This document shows positions 17,631 through 26,361 of a stretch of 64,000 nucleotides of DNA, piece by piece. The translations under genes were made by a program, and so were the position numbers. Source of the stretch: an uncultured Lachnospiraceae bacterium (GTDB taxonomy: Bacteria > Bacillota > Clostridia > Lachnospirales > Lachnospiraceae); contig CANSUS010000008.1 in assembly GCA_947650155.1 (NCBI GenBank), forward strand, positions 16,710-80,709. Direction: 5' to 3'. Each line of letters starts with the position of its first letter. The first letter of the stretch is position 1. The notes under the pieces were generated by a model. The model did not search any database, had not been told where the DNA came from, and saw only the letters and a list, made by a program, of their open reading frames with translations.

Positions 17631-17658
17631 ATTATACATATATTTCCTTAACTGTCAA
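17631..17658 (-). promoter_or_regulatory. SigA promoter of cysK
   Basis: TTGACA (17653-17658) and TATAAT (17631-17636) are both perfect consensus hexamers on the minus strand, separated by 16 bases. Confidence 0.85.
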
Positions 17659-17674
17659 TACCTTTAACGGAATT

Positions 17675-19006
17675 TTAATATCCATATCTTTTTCTGTATC
17701 TGAAAAACATAAAAGCAGATAATGCAAGCGCCATAAACTCCGCCACAGGTGTCGCCAGCCAGATGCCGTTTACCCCGAGGATCATCGGAAGCACAATCAT
17801 GGTTATCAGCATAAACAGGAAAGATCTTGAAAAGGCGAGCGCCGCCGAAACAATTCCATTGGATAGTGCGGTAAACATTCCGCTGGCAAAAATGTTAAAA
17901 CCGATAAAAAACAGTGCGGCAGTGCATATTCTGTTTCCTGTTACCGCCAGATCATATACCGGATTATCCGGACGAGCAAAAACGGATACCAAAGGCTTGG
18001 TCAGTAGAAAAGAAGCTGCAACCGTTATCACGGAAATCACAGAAATTACCTTCATGCTTACAGTAACCATTTTTTTCAGTTTTGCCTCATTCTGTTCTCC
18101 ATAATAGTAGCTTAACATAGGCGCCACGCCGTAAGAATAACCCGTATACAGAGAACTTGCAAACATCAATACATACATAATGATTGTAACGGCTGCAACA
18201 CCGTCTTCTCCGACATAATGAAGCATCGTCCAGTTAAACATCATGGTAATAATTCCGGTGACAAGCGCTGTCGCCATTTCTGAACATCCGTTTGTTGCTG
18301 CGCTTATCAGAACTTTCATCCGAAATACCGGCTTTTTAAAGTGCAGCAGGCTCTTTTTACTACCGAAAATATAGAGACCAACAACCGCCGTTACAGAATA
18401 CCCCATACCCGTCGCAATCGCCGCACCGCTGATTCCCATATCAAATACTGCAATAAACACATAATCCATCACCATATTCAGTATGCCGCCCGTCACGGAA
18501 CAGATGAGAGAAAGCGTCGCCTTCTCACTGGCGATCATATAAAGCGTAAAGTTATTCATTAAAAGGATCGGTACGGTAAACACAAGATAACGGCTTAAAT
18601 ATGCAACACAATATTCCTCTACATCCGCTGAAAGATTCATGCCGGCAAAAACAGAATTCATTGTAAGATATCCCAATGCACACATGATGATCCCCACAAT
18701 CACATTCACCAGAATCAGAAAAGTAAAATCTTCCTTCGCTTCCTCATTCTTCTTTTCCCCCATTTTCTTCATGATAACCGCACTGCCTCCGGTGGCAAGC
18801 ATAGTGGAAACAGCAGTCACAAGCTGAATAATCGGCGCTGTCAGATTAATTGCAGAAAGCGCATCCGTCCCAATCAGATTGGATACAAATAATCCGTCCA
18901 CCATTGTATAAAAAGACATAAATACAGTCATGGCAATTGTGGGAACTGCAAATTTCAAAATATTTTTCAGTGTTACAGGTTTTAAATATACATTTTGATT
19001 TTCCAT
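17675..19006 (-). CDS. MATE family efflux transporter under MerR-type control
   Basis: A 443-residue, twelve-segment membrane protein. MATE signatures include VFMSFYTMVDGLFVSNLIGTDALSAINL near the N-terminus, MLATGGSAVIMKKMGEKK, and the second-half counterpart SNGIVSAALAFSR. It belongs to the NorM/DinF-like group that exports drugs or dyes. GGGAGG precedes the ATG at 19006. Its promoter has the 19-base spacer characteristic of MerR-activated genes and carries the same operator sequence as the MerR gene at 15764. It is thus a likely drug-inducible pump. Confidence 0.9.
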   Translation of the reverse strand: MENQNVYLKPVTLKNILKFAVPTIAMTVFMSFYTMVDGLFVSNLIGTDALSAINLTAPIIQLVTAVSTMLATGGSAVIMKKMGEKKNEEAKEDFTFLILVNVIVGIIMCALGYLTMNSVFAGMNLSADVEEYCVAYLSRYLVFTVPILLMNNFTLYMIASEKATLSLICSVTGGILNMVMDYVFIAVFDMGISGAAIATGMGYSVTAVVGLYIFGSKKSLLHFKKPVFRMKVLISAATNGCSEMATALVTGIITMMFNWTMLHYVGEDGVAAVTIIMYVLMFASSLYTGYSYGVAPMLSYYYGEQNEAKLKKMVTVSMKVISVISVITVAASFLLTKPLVSVFARPDNPVYDLAVTGNRICTAALFFIGFNIFASGMFTALSNGIVSAALAFSRSFLFMLITMIVLPMILGVNGIWLATPVAEFMALALSAFMFFRYRKRYGY

Positions 19007-19047
19007 TCTATTTTTCCTCCCGTTTTGTATTTACTCCTGTAAACAGC

Positions 19048-19078
19048 ATAATAAACCATACAGTAACAGTACGGTCAA
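19048..19078 (-). promoter_or_regulatory. MerR-type promoter with 19-base spacer in front of the MATE gene
   Basis: On the minus strand, TTGACC (19073-19078) and TATTAT (19048-19053) are 19 bases apart, the diagnostic over-long spacing of MerR-activated promoters. The dyad filling the spacer is identical to the sequence in front of the merR-type gene. Confidence 0.8.
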
Positions 19079-19284
19079 GACTTTTTGATCGATAGTAAAT
19101 GTACAAAAACAGAAATGTTCGGATAAACTACTGAAAGATGAAACATATCATAAAAAAGTCTTGCTTCTTCCCTGCAAAAAATAGTAAAATATAGGTAAAT
19201 AAATCAACAAAGATAACAAACATATGGAAAAATACAATCCGTTGTCTGAAATCACCCTTCAGCAAGGGGAAAGGAGATGATTCT

Positions 19285-20247
19285 ATGGGAATTGGCAGTA
19301 TTACATCAATAAACAGCATGTCTGTCACGCAAATGACTGCGTCAGATTTAAAAGATCAAAAAAGTAAAAGCATTCAAAGCGAAATTACAAACGTGCAGCA
19401 GCAGATGCAGAAATTGTCTTCAAAAGAAGATCTGACCGTTAATGAAAAAACAAAGGAACAAAAGAAACTAAAAAAAGAAATATCCAGTCTCAATACGGAA
19501 CTGAAACAGCATCAGGAAGAGCTCAGAAGGTCGCAAAAAAGAGAAATCATGATGGCTCAGCTGCAGGAAGACACGGAACCGGAAAAAGAGAAAAAAGCAG
19601 AAAATAAAACACAGCAGACAGAGGCATCCTCAGATACACAGGACAAAAAAAATCTGCCCGGCGACGAACAGCGGGCTGCGAACCAGGGAACTGTTATAAC
19701 CCAAAACAGCGACGGCACTGTTATTCTTAAAGAAGCCGTAAACCAGAGTAAAAGCTCTGACACAGATACTGAAAACAAGCAAACTGATGAAACCAAAGAA
19801 AATGGCATTAATAGAATTGAGGCAGAAACTACGGATAATGATATGGCTGCAGACACAAATTTATCTGTCAGAGAGATGCATGCAATGGTTTCGGCAGACT
19901 CTTCCGTGAAACAGGCAGGTCATCTGGGAACAATTGTAGCCAAAACCAGAGATGGCATCGCTATTTTAAAGGGAGAAATAAACCGGGATGAAGGCCGTGG
20001 CATCGATACAGAAAGAAAAAAGGCTGAACTTGAAAAAATGCAGAAGCAGGAACAACGGGCGATGACATTCCAGTTCTCTATATTAGGTGATGCAAACGAT
20101 ACCATAAAATCAGCTGCAGAAACAAATGCATCCTTAAAGGACAACATACAGACTAAAACCGAAAATACTTTTTATGTAAGCGGTTTGAATACGCCGCAGG
20201 AAGAACAGATAGCACAACAGCAGTTTTATGTTTCTTTTGGATCATAA
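19285..20247 (+). CDS. FlxA-like coiled-coil protein with an internal 80-residue duplication
   Basis: A 320-residue hydrophilic protein with no signal peptide or TM segment. Residues 28-95 form a Gln/Lys/Glu-rich coiled coil (IQSEITNVQQQMQKL ... KKLKKEISSLNTELKQHQEE) resembling the FlxA-like family, often found in motility regulons. A low-complexity acidic stretch follows. Residues 135-153 (GTVITQNSDGTVILKEAVN) recur at 215-233 (GTIVAKTRDGIAILKGEIN), and DTENKQ / DTERKK recur with the same 80-residue offset. A GAAAGGAGA site precedes the ATG at 19285. A flagellar link is inferred from the family and from the chemoreceptors nearby; function unknown. Confidence 0.72.
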   Translation: MGIGSITSINSMSVTQMTASDLKDQKSKSIQSEITNVQQQMQKLSSKEDLTVNEKTKEQKKLKKEISSLNTELKQHQEELRRSQKREIMMAQLQEDTEPEKEKKAENKTQQTEASSDTQDKKNLPGDEQRAANQGTVITQNSDGTVILKEAVNQSKSSDTDTENKQTDETKENGINRIEAETTDNDMAADTNLSVREMHAMVSADSSVKQAGHLGTIVAKTRDGIAILKGEINRDEGRGIDTERKKAELEKMQKQEQRAMTFQFSILGDANDTIKSAAETNASLKDNIQTKTENTFYVSGLNTPQEEQIAQQQFYVSFGS

Positions 20248-20261
20248 AAACTTGTCAATAG

Positions 20262-21587
20262 TTACTTAAGGGCAGGGCCGGCTTTAACCGGTTCTGCCTT
20301 TGTTGCAAAAAACGCCTCCACAACCGCCGGATCAAAGTGTGTACCGGATTCCTCCCTGATGATTGCATACGCCTTTTCAAGCGGCATGGCGTCTTTGTAA
20401 CATCGCCGGGAAGTCAGTGCGTCAAAAACATCCGCTACCGCCATAATTCTCGCACAAAGCGGTATTTTTTCCCCACCAATGCCATAGGGATATCCTTTTC
20501 CATTCCACCATTCATGATGATATGCTGCCATCTCCACTGCCGTATTCAGATACCCCGATTCCCCAAGCTCCGCCTTTGCATGAGTAAGCAGTTCCTCTCC
20601 TGCCGTGGTATGGGTTTTCATAATCTCAAATTCTTCCTCTGTCAGTCTCCCCGGCTTGTTCAGCACAACGTCCGGTATATGTATTTTCCCAATGTCGTGA
20701 AGCGGCGCTGCCACCACCATGTCACTCAAATACCTGTCCGTGAGAATATCGCTGTATAACCCCTGTATTTTCAGTTCCTTGGCAATGCACTCCACATATT
20801 CCGCCGTGCGCTTGATGTGTCCGCCCGTATTGTCATCCCTGTTCTCCACAACCTCTGCCATGAACGTAATCATACCTGACTGCATACTGGCAACCCGTTC
20901 GTGGTAAAAGGCACGCTTATTTCCCTGCATAATCAACACAATAATCGTAATCGTCATAACAAAGGCAGAAACGCTGGTAATCCCGATAAAAGGAGCCAGC
21001 CCCCGCCCATATATGCTGTCTGCCATCCGCACATTCCCACCGTCCAATGTAATCTGCATTGCCGTGTGATTGGAAAAGAGCAGCATCAAAATCCCGATTA
21101 TCCAAAGCAGATATTTTTCCGACTTCCGCAGGCTTCTGTGCTGCATATTCTCATGAAACCAACTTCGCCAGTTCTGTCCTTTCACATAGAATAAAATGAG
21201 CAGCACGGACAGTACCCCATAAATCAAAAACTGATAAGCCACAGTTTCCTGTGCCGGCAGTGCAAACAAGTACGGCGGCACAAGCAGCAAAGGAACAAAA
21301 AGCCCGTTGATAATGCCCGGAAACGGTATCATCAAAAACAATCCACGCAGCCTGTGTTCTTTCCTGCCAAGGCAGATATTTACCCCGATCAGAAACAGCG
21401 CCGCCAATGAGGCGACATCTTTTCCAAAGACAAAAAATACAATGCCTATCAGGAAAAAACTGACCAAATAAAAAATTCGCTGTTTCTCCGCCTCCATGTC
21501 ATGTTCCAAAAATACATATTTTTTTATGAGGAAACCGCAGACTGCAATTGCCGCCGTTTCCAATATTCCCAACATTTCCGCTGCCAT
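20262..21587 (-). CDS. HD-GYP domain protein, membrane-bound cyclic-di-GMP phosphodiesterase
   Basis: A 441-residue protein with about seven hydrophobic segments in residues 1-235 and a C-terminal HD-GYP domain. The metal motif is PLHDIGKIHIPDVVLNKPG. The GYP motif is HHEWWNGKGYPYGIGGEKIPL, followed by ARIMAVADVFDALTSRR. All signature residues are present, so it should degrade cyclic di-GMP. The ATG at 21587 has GGGGAGAG upstream at a rather long distance. It may oppose the GGDEF cyclase at 49474-51114. Its DNA looks slightly more GC-rich than its neighbours (visual impression). Confidence 0.9.
   Translation of the reverse strand: MAAEMLGILETAAIAVCGFLIKKYVFLEHDMEAEKQRIFYLVSFFLIGIVFFVFGKDVASLAALFLIGVNICLGRKEHRLRGLFLMIPFPGIINGLFVPLLLVPPYLFALPAQETVAYQFLIYGVLSVLLILFYVKGQNWRSWFHENMQHRSLRKSEKYLLWIIGILMLLFSNHTAMQITLDGGNVRMADSIYGRGLAPFIGITSVSAFVMTITIIVLIMQGNKRAFYHERVASMQSGMITFMAEVVENRDDNTGGHIKRTAEYVECIAKELKIQGLYSDILTDRYLSDMVVAAPLHDIGKIHIPDVVLNKPGRLTEEEFEIMKTHTTAGEELLTHAKAELGESGYLNTAVEMAAYHHEWWNGKGYPYGIGGEKIPLCARIMAVADVFDALTSRRCYKDAMPLEKAYAIIREESGTHFDPAVVEAFFATKAEPVKAGPALK
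20271..20301 (+). terminator. Intrinsic terminator of the FlxA-like gene, inside the HD-GYP coding end
   Basis: GGCAG-GG-CCGG pairs with CCGG-TT-CTGCC around a 7-base loop, followed by TTTGTTG on the plus strand. It lies within the last codons of the convergent HD-GYP gene, whose stop is only 14 bases from the FlxA-like stop. Confidence 0.55.
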
Positions 21588-21856
21588 AATCTATATCTCT
21601 CCCCTTCGCTCTTTTTTCTTTTCTTTACATTCTGCACGGGTATTTTTCCTTTCCGTATCATCAATGCAATCGATGCAACAATCAGATAAAGAATGGTCAT
21701 GCTTTTATGCCAAGTATAGGAAAGTATATTTTGCATTACAAGCAATTAGAGTTTACATTCCGCTTTTCTTTGCTATTTTGCGTAGCATTTCCTCTGTTCT
21801 GCAGTGACCGTCCCGGCTTGCAGTAATTTACTGTCTTTTCCTGTCTGATAAAGATA
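21588..21856. other. Intergenic leader of the HD-GYP gene, no gene recognised
   Basis: This 340-base gap (with the ppdK terminator at its far end) holds only short frames. One minus frame of about 70 codons (21524-21745) has a hydrophobic stretch but no ribosome site and overlaps the HD-GYP start. I looked for a cyclic-di-GMP riboswitch core in the leader and did not find a convincing one. Confidence 0.5.
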
Positions 21857-21888
21857 AGGACCTTGCGGGAACAAGCCTGCAAGGTCCT
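21851..21888 (-). terminator. Intrinsic terminator of ppdK
   Basis: On the minus strand AGGACCTTGC (21879-21888) pairs perfectly with GCAAGGTCCT (21857-21866) over a 12-base loop, followed by a weakly T-rich TATCTTTATC. It lies about 40 bases after the ppdK stop. Confidence 0.65.
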
Positions 21889-21928
21889 GAAATTTAGGTT
21901 TCTATTCACATCAATAAGAGTGCATCTA

Positions 21929-24553
21929 CTACTTATTCGCGATTGCCGCCTGTGCCGCTGCCAATCTTGCAATCGGAACACGGAACGGTGAGCAGGATAC
22001 ATAATCCAAACCAATCTTATGGCAGAACTCTACGGAAGATGGATCTCCGCCATGCTCGCCACAGATACCGATATGAAGCTTCGGATTAACCGGCTTGCCA
22101 AGTTTAATGGATAATTCCATTAACTTACCTACGCCTGTCTGATCCAGCTTTGCAAACGGATCGTTCTCGAAGATCTTGGTGTCATAGTAAGCATCTAAGA
22201 ACTTACCGGCATCATCACGGGAGAATCCGAATGTCATCTGTGTCAGATCGTTTGTACCAAAGCAGAAGAAGTCTGCCTCTGTTGCGATCTCGTCTGCAGT
22301 AAGAGCTGCTCTCGGGATCTCGATCATAGTACCTACTTCATATTCCAATTTAACGCCTGCTGCTGCGATTTCAGCGTCTGCTGTCTCAACAACAACTTTC
22401 TTAACAAATTTTAATTCTTTGATTTCACATACAAGCGGAATCATAATTTCCGGTTTAACATTCCAGTCCGGATGCGCTTTCTGTACTTCAATTGCTGCAC
22501 GGATAACTGCCTTAGTCTGCATTTTGGCAATTTCAGGATACGTTACTGCAAGACGGCATCCTCTGTGTCCCATCATCGGGTTGAACTCATGTAAGGATGT
22601 GATAATATTCTTGATTGTCTCTACAGATTTACCCTGTGCATCTGCAAGTTTCTTAATATCCTCTTCTTCTGTCGGAACGAACTCATGAAGCGGCGGATCA
22701 AGGAAACGGATCGTAACCGGATTTCCTTCCAAAGCTTCATATAATGCTTTGAAGTCTCCCTGCTGGTAAGGAAGGATCTTGTCCAGAGCCGCTTCTCTCT
22801 CTTCTACTGTATCGGAGCAGATCATCTCACGGAATGCTGCGATTCTGTCCTCTTCAAAGAACATATGCTCTGTACGGCAAAGACCAATGCCCTCTGCACC
22901 AAGTTCGCGTGCTTTCTTTGCATCTGCCGGTGTATCAGCATTTGTTCTGACTTTCAGTGTTCTGTATTTGTCAGCCCATCCCATAATTCTTCCGAATTCT
23001 CCTGCGATGGTAGCATCAACAGTAGGAATCTGACCATCATAAATGTTACCTGTAGAACCGTCAATTGAAAGGTAGTCACCTTCTTTGAATGTCTTTCCAG
23101 CTAACGTAAACTGTTTATTTGCTTCATCCATAGCAATATCACCGCAGCCGGAAACACAGCATGTACCCATACCACGCGCAACTACTGCTGCATGAGACGT
23201 CATACCGCCTCGAACCGTTAAGATACCCTGAGAAGCTTTCATACCGGTAATATCTTCCGGTGATGTTTCCAAACGAACAAGAACGACTTTTTCGCCTCTT
23301 GCATTCCAGCTTTCAGCATCTTCTGCCGTAAATACGATCTTACCACATGCAGCGCCCGGAGAAGCGCCAAGACCTTTTCCGATTGGTGTGGCCGCTTTTA
23401 ATGCCTTTGCGTCAAACTGCGGATGCAGTAAGGTATCCAGGTTACGGGGATCAATCATAGCTACTGCTTCTTCCTCTGTTCTCATACCCTCATCTACCAG
23501 ATCACAGGCAATCTTTAAAGCTGCCTGAGCGGTTCTTTTACCGTTTCTTGTCTGTAACATGAACAGCTTTCTGTCCTGAATGGTAAATTCCATATCCTGC
23601 ATATCTCTGTAATGATTTTCCAAAGTAGAACATACGTTTTTGAACTGTTCAAATACTTCCGGCATAACCTCTGCCAGAGAAGCGATAGGCTGCGGTGTAC
23701 GAACGCCGGCAACAACGTCTTCACCCTGTGCGTTGATTAAGAATTCACCCATGAGTTTTCTCTCACCTGTAGCCGGATCTCTTGTAAATGCAACACCTGT
23801 ACCGGACTCATCTGACCAGTTACCAAATGCCATTTCCTGTACGTTTACAGCAGTACCCCATGAATACGGAATATCATTGTCACGACGGTATACATTTGCA
23901 CGAGGGTTGTCCCATGAACGGAATACCGCTTTTACAGCGCCCATTAACTGTTCCTTCGGATCATCCGGGAAGTCCTCGCCAATCTTTTCTTTGTATTCAG
24001 CTTTAAACTGATTTGCCAGTTCTTTTAAGTCTTCTGCCGTCAGATCAACGTCCTGTGTAACGCCTCTGTCAGCTTTCATTTTATCAATTAATTCTTCAAA
24101 GTATTTCTTGCCGACTTCCATAACAACGTCGGAATACATCTGAATAAATCTTCTGTAGCAGTCACGGGCCCATCTCTCGTTACCTGTCTTCTTTGCTACA
24201 ACTTCTACAACTTCTTCATTCAGACCAAGATTCAAAATTGTATCCATCATACCAGGCATGGATGCTCTTGCGCCGGAACGTACAGATACAAGAAGCGGAT
24301 TCTCAAGGTCTCCGAATTTCTTTCCCGTAATCTCTTCCATCTTTACGATGTATTCATTGATCTGTGCCTGAATCTCATCGTTAATCTGTCTTCCGTCTTC
24401 ATAGTACTGTGTGCAGGCTTCTGTTGTAATTGTAAAGCCCTGCGGTACCGGAAGTCCAAGGTTTGTCATCTCTGCAAGGTTTGCACCTTTGCCGCCTAAA
24501 AGTTCACGCATATTAGCGTTACCTTCACTAAATAAGTAAACCCATTTTGCCAT
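21929..24553 (-). CDS. ppdK: Pyruvate, phosphate dikinase
   Basis: An 874-residue three-domain enzyme interconverting pyruvate + ATP + Pi and phosphoenolpyruvate + AMP + PPi. The N-terminal ATP-grasp domain begins KWVYLFSEGNANMRELLGGKGANLAEM. The central swivelling domain carries the phospho-histidine in GGMTSHAAVVARGMGTCCVSGC. The C-terminal PEP/pyruvate barrel ends with CFGTNDLTQMTFGFSRDD and the catalytic cysteine segment GICGEHGGDP. The length equals that of the well-studied clostridial enzyme. AAGGAGA precedes the ATG at 24553. In anaerobes it serves PPi-linked glycolysis or gluconeogenesis. It is monocistronic with its own promoter and terminator; no regulatory-protein gene is adjacent. 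Confidence 0.97.
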   Translation of the reverse strand: MAKWVYLFSEGNANMRELLGGKGANLAEMTNLGLPVPQGFTITTEACTQYYEDGRQINDEIQAQINEYIVKMEEITGKKFGDLENPLLVSVRSGARASMPGMMDTILNLGLNEEVVEVVAKKTGNERWARDCYRRFIQMYSDVVMEVGKKYFEELIDKMKADRGVTQDVDLTAEDLKELANQFKAEYKEKIGEDFPDDPKEQLMGAVKAVFRSWDNPRANVYRRDNDIPYSWGTAVNVQEMAFGNWSDESGTGVAFTRDPATGERKLMGEFLINAQGEDVVAGVRTPQPIASLAEVMPEVFEQFKNVCSTLENHYRDMQDMEFTIQDRKLFMLQTRNGKRTAQAALKIACDLVDEGMRTEEEAVAMIDPRNLDTLLHPQFDAKALKAATPIGKGLGASPGAACGKIVFTAEDAESWNARGEKVVLVRLETSPEDITGMKASQGILTVRGGMTSHAAVVARGMGTCCVSGCGDIAMDEANKQFTLAGKTFKEGDYLSIDGSTGNIYDGQIPTVDATIAGEFGRIMGWADKYRTLKVRTNADTPADAKKARELGAEGIGLCRTEHMFFEEDRIAAFREMICSDTVEEREAALDKILPYQQGDFKALYEALEGNPVTIRFLDPPLHEFVPTEEEDIKKLADAQGKSVETIKNIITSLHEFNPMMGHRGCRLAVTYPEIAKMQTKAVIRAAIEVQKAHPDWNVKPEIMIPLVCEIKELKFVKKVVVETADAEIAAAGVKLEYEVGTMIEIPRAALTADEIATEADFFCFGTNDLTQMTFGFSRDDAGKFLDAYYDTKIFENDPFAKLDQTGVGKLMELSIKLGKPVNPKLHIGICGEHGGDPSSVEFCHKIGLDYVSCSPFRVPIARLAAAQAAIANK

Positions 24554-24604
24554 TTGCTCTTTCTCCTTGAATTTATTTTATTATTATATTAAAGAATCGA
24601 GAAT

Positions 24605-24613
24605 ATTATAGCA
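24605..24613 (-). promoter_or_regulatory. Extended -10 promoter of ppdK
   Basis: TGCTATAAT on the minus strand (TATAAT at 24605-24610) lies about 55 bases before the ATG. There is no good -35, but the TGN extension can compensate. In the rest of the 24554-24860 gap the only structure I see is a short AATTG-TAAG-CAATT palindrome at 24707-24720. Confidence 0.6.
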
Positions 24614-24860
24614 TATGCCCCATTTCTCTGCACCTAAATTTTGCCCTGTTTGGACATTTTTGTAAAAGTTGCCAAATCTTTTCGTTTTTACCACTTTAAA
24701 GCACTGAATTGTAAGCAATTACATCCAAGCGAATGTCCGCGTACGAAAAACATTTGATTTTTTAACGGCAACTTTCCTGAAGATACGCTTTCACCGCTTT
24801 GTATATTTTGCACAAATTGTATCATATTAATTCTTCATTCTTGCTCAATCTGCAAATTTA

Positions 24861-26180
24861 CTAACCCGCCATATTCAAGTTTTCAAAAATATCCAAAATA
24901 CTGGTTCGTTCTCCGCCGGACTGCATATAGTATCCGTCCTCTAAATAAATCCATCCTTCTGCCCCGTCCGTTCGGAAAAATTGTACCCAGTTTTTATTGT
25001 CCGTTGTTCCAAAAGTTACCTTTCCGTCCGACGGCTGAATCTCCAACGATTCCGCCCCCAGATCAGGTTCTTCATATACAGTAATGGGCGCAGTCTGCTT
25101 TACATTCGTCTCCGCTGAAGAATTTACATAAGGATAATACCACTCTTCCTCCACAAGCCGGACACTGTCTCCCACCGCTTCCCATGTAAAGGGTGCCCTC
25201 CAAGTCTGTAATATGGAAAGTCTTCCTGAACCGACGACTTTTCCGTCTCCTTTTACTTTCAGCCCGTCATAAGGCGTATCGGTAAAGATACTTCCCATAT
25301 AGATCTGCTTTTCTCCGTCACATCTTATAATATGAAATTCCGGATCGCCGCTTGGACCGTCATCCAGAATTGCAATCTCCAGATAATCGTCTTCGCTGTT
25401 CAAATCCATCAAAAAATATCCTTCCGAATGTGGATTTTCCCACTCTGCTATCCTTCCTGTTTCCTCAAGGCAAAGATTCCCTTCACTGTCATAAATTAAA
25501 AACAACAGCTCGATATGAATATCATCAGACGACTGTATTTCATAGACGATTGTCTCTAAACTGCCGTCTCCGTTCAGATCCACCTTACAATCCGGCCATG
25601 CCGGAACAGCAATCACCTTGTTTTCACCAAAATCATCTTTCCCTAACACAGTTTGATCTTTCTGTTCTTCTTCTTTTTCCTCCGTCCTGGTTTCGCTTTC
25701 CGCCTCATTCTGATCCTCTGTACTCTCCGGCGCTGTTTCTATCACTTCCGGTTCATTTTCCGTCTGCTCCTTCTTTTGTTCTCCAAATATAAATGTCATC
25801 TGATCCGAGTCAAAGTTTTCTTCCTGCAAATGATAAAAATAGCCGCCATAAATAATGGTATTTCCGTCGGTTGAGATCTGGATCGAATCCACCGGATCAT
25901 TTCCATTCAATAAAATAACCGAATAAAATTTTTCATTCAGCCCTCCGGCAGACTGCGTCTGTTCAAAATCAAGCCCGGCAAACAGCTGAAAAAATTCCTC
26001 TGTTCTTTTTTCATTTAATATAAGTTCTCCCCCATCTTCAAAAGACGTAAGTTTTATATTGGTATATTCTTTTTCAATCTGAGAAACCTGAAACGTATTC
26101 TTTTCCCCGCATGCATAGATTCCGACTGCCACTATTACAACCAAAAGCGCTGTCAAATATCTGTGTAGCTTTTTTTTCAT
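24861..26180 (-). CDS. Lipoprotein with C-terminal SH3-like domain, function unknown
   Basis: About 439 residues. The N-terminus MKKKLHRYLTALLVVIVAVGIYACGEKN is a lipoprotein signal with the modified Cys in IYAC. A low-complexity Glu/Thr/Gln linker (about residues 140-185) separates an N-terminal globular region from a middle domain containing DLNGDGSLETIVYE and DLNSEDDYLEIAILD, an EF-hand or FG-GAP-like pattern. A C-terminal SH3-type segment (ITVYEEPDLGAESL ... KNWVQFFRTDGAEGWIYLEDG) follows. It should be anchored on the outer face of the membrane, possibly binding peptidoglycan. ATG 26180 is chosen because it opens at the signal peptide; an upstream ATG at 26198 adds six residues. Not recognised as a characterised gene. 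Confidence 0.75.
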   Translation of the reverse strand: MKKKLHRYLTALLVVIVAVGIYACGEKNTFQVSQIEKEYTNIKLTSFEDGGELILNEKRTEEFFQLFAGLDFEQTQSAGGLNEKFYSVILLNGNDPVDSIQISTDGNTIIYGGYFYHLQEENFDSDQMTFIFGEQKKEQTENEPEVIETAPESTEDQNEAESETRTEEKEEEQKDQTVLGKDDFGENKVIAVPAWPDCKVDLNGDGSLETIVYEIQSSDDIHIELLFLIYDSEGNLCLEETGRIAEWENPHSEGYFLMDLNSEDDYLEIAILDDGPSGDPEFHIIRCDGEKQIYMGSIFTDTPYDGLKVKGDGKVVGSGRLSILQTWRAPFTWEAVGDSVRLVEEEWYYPYVNSSAETNVKQTAPITVYEEPDLGAESLEIQPSDGKVTFGTTDNKNWVQFFRTDGAEGWIYLEDGYYMQSGGERTSILDIFENLNMAG

Positions 26181-26257
26181 AATAAATAAATCCCCCATTC
26201 TCCCTCAAAACTGATCCTGTATCTCAATCATGCCTGTACATTGCTTACCGTTTCCCT

Positions 26258-26286
26258 ATTATACTAAAAGAACTCGTTTTCGGCAA
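26258..26286 (-). promoter_or_regulatory. Promoter of the SH3 lipoprotein gene
   Basis: TTGCCG (26281-26286) and TATAAT (26258-26263) with a 17-base spacer on the minus strand, about 80 bases ahead of the start codon. Confidence 0.6.
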
Positions 26287-26315
26287 CCTATTACTTCATG
26301 AAACAATCAAACTAA

Positions 26316-26340
26316 CGGCAGAGCCCCGTCAGCTCTGCCG
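26316..26340 (-). terminator. Terminator of the amidase gene
   Basis: CGGCAGAGC and GCTCTGCCG form a perfect 9-base stem with a 7-base loop, followed on the minus strand by TTAGTTTGATTGTTT. It lies 21 bases after the amidase stop and 30 bases before the next promoter. Confidence 0.7.
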
Positions 26341-26361
26341 CTTTTATATTCTTTACTCGAT

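Noticed and set aside
19096..19126. A SigD-type flagellar promoter (TAAA ... CGGATAA) ahead of the FlxA-like gene
   Set aside because: The spacer is about 18 bases instead of 15 and the -10 is imperfect; it also lies over 150 bases from the start codon.
21524..21745. A 73-codon minus-strand frame with a hydrophobic stretch ahead of the HD-GYP gene
   Set aside because: No ribosome site, overlaps the HD-GYP start, and its second half is basic low-complexity sequence from another frame of the real gene.
21588..21830. A cyclic-di-GMP riboswitch in the HD-GYP leader (a GCTACGCAAAATAGC segment was suggestive)
   Set aside because: The conserved GEMM core and the pairing of its two helices could not be assembled; the match is limited to a few bases.
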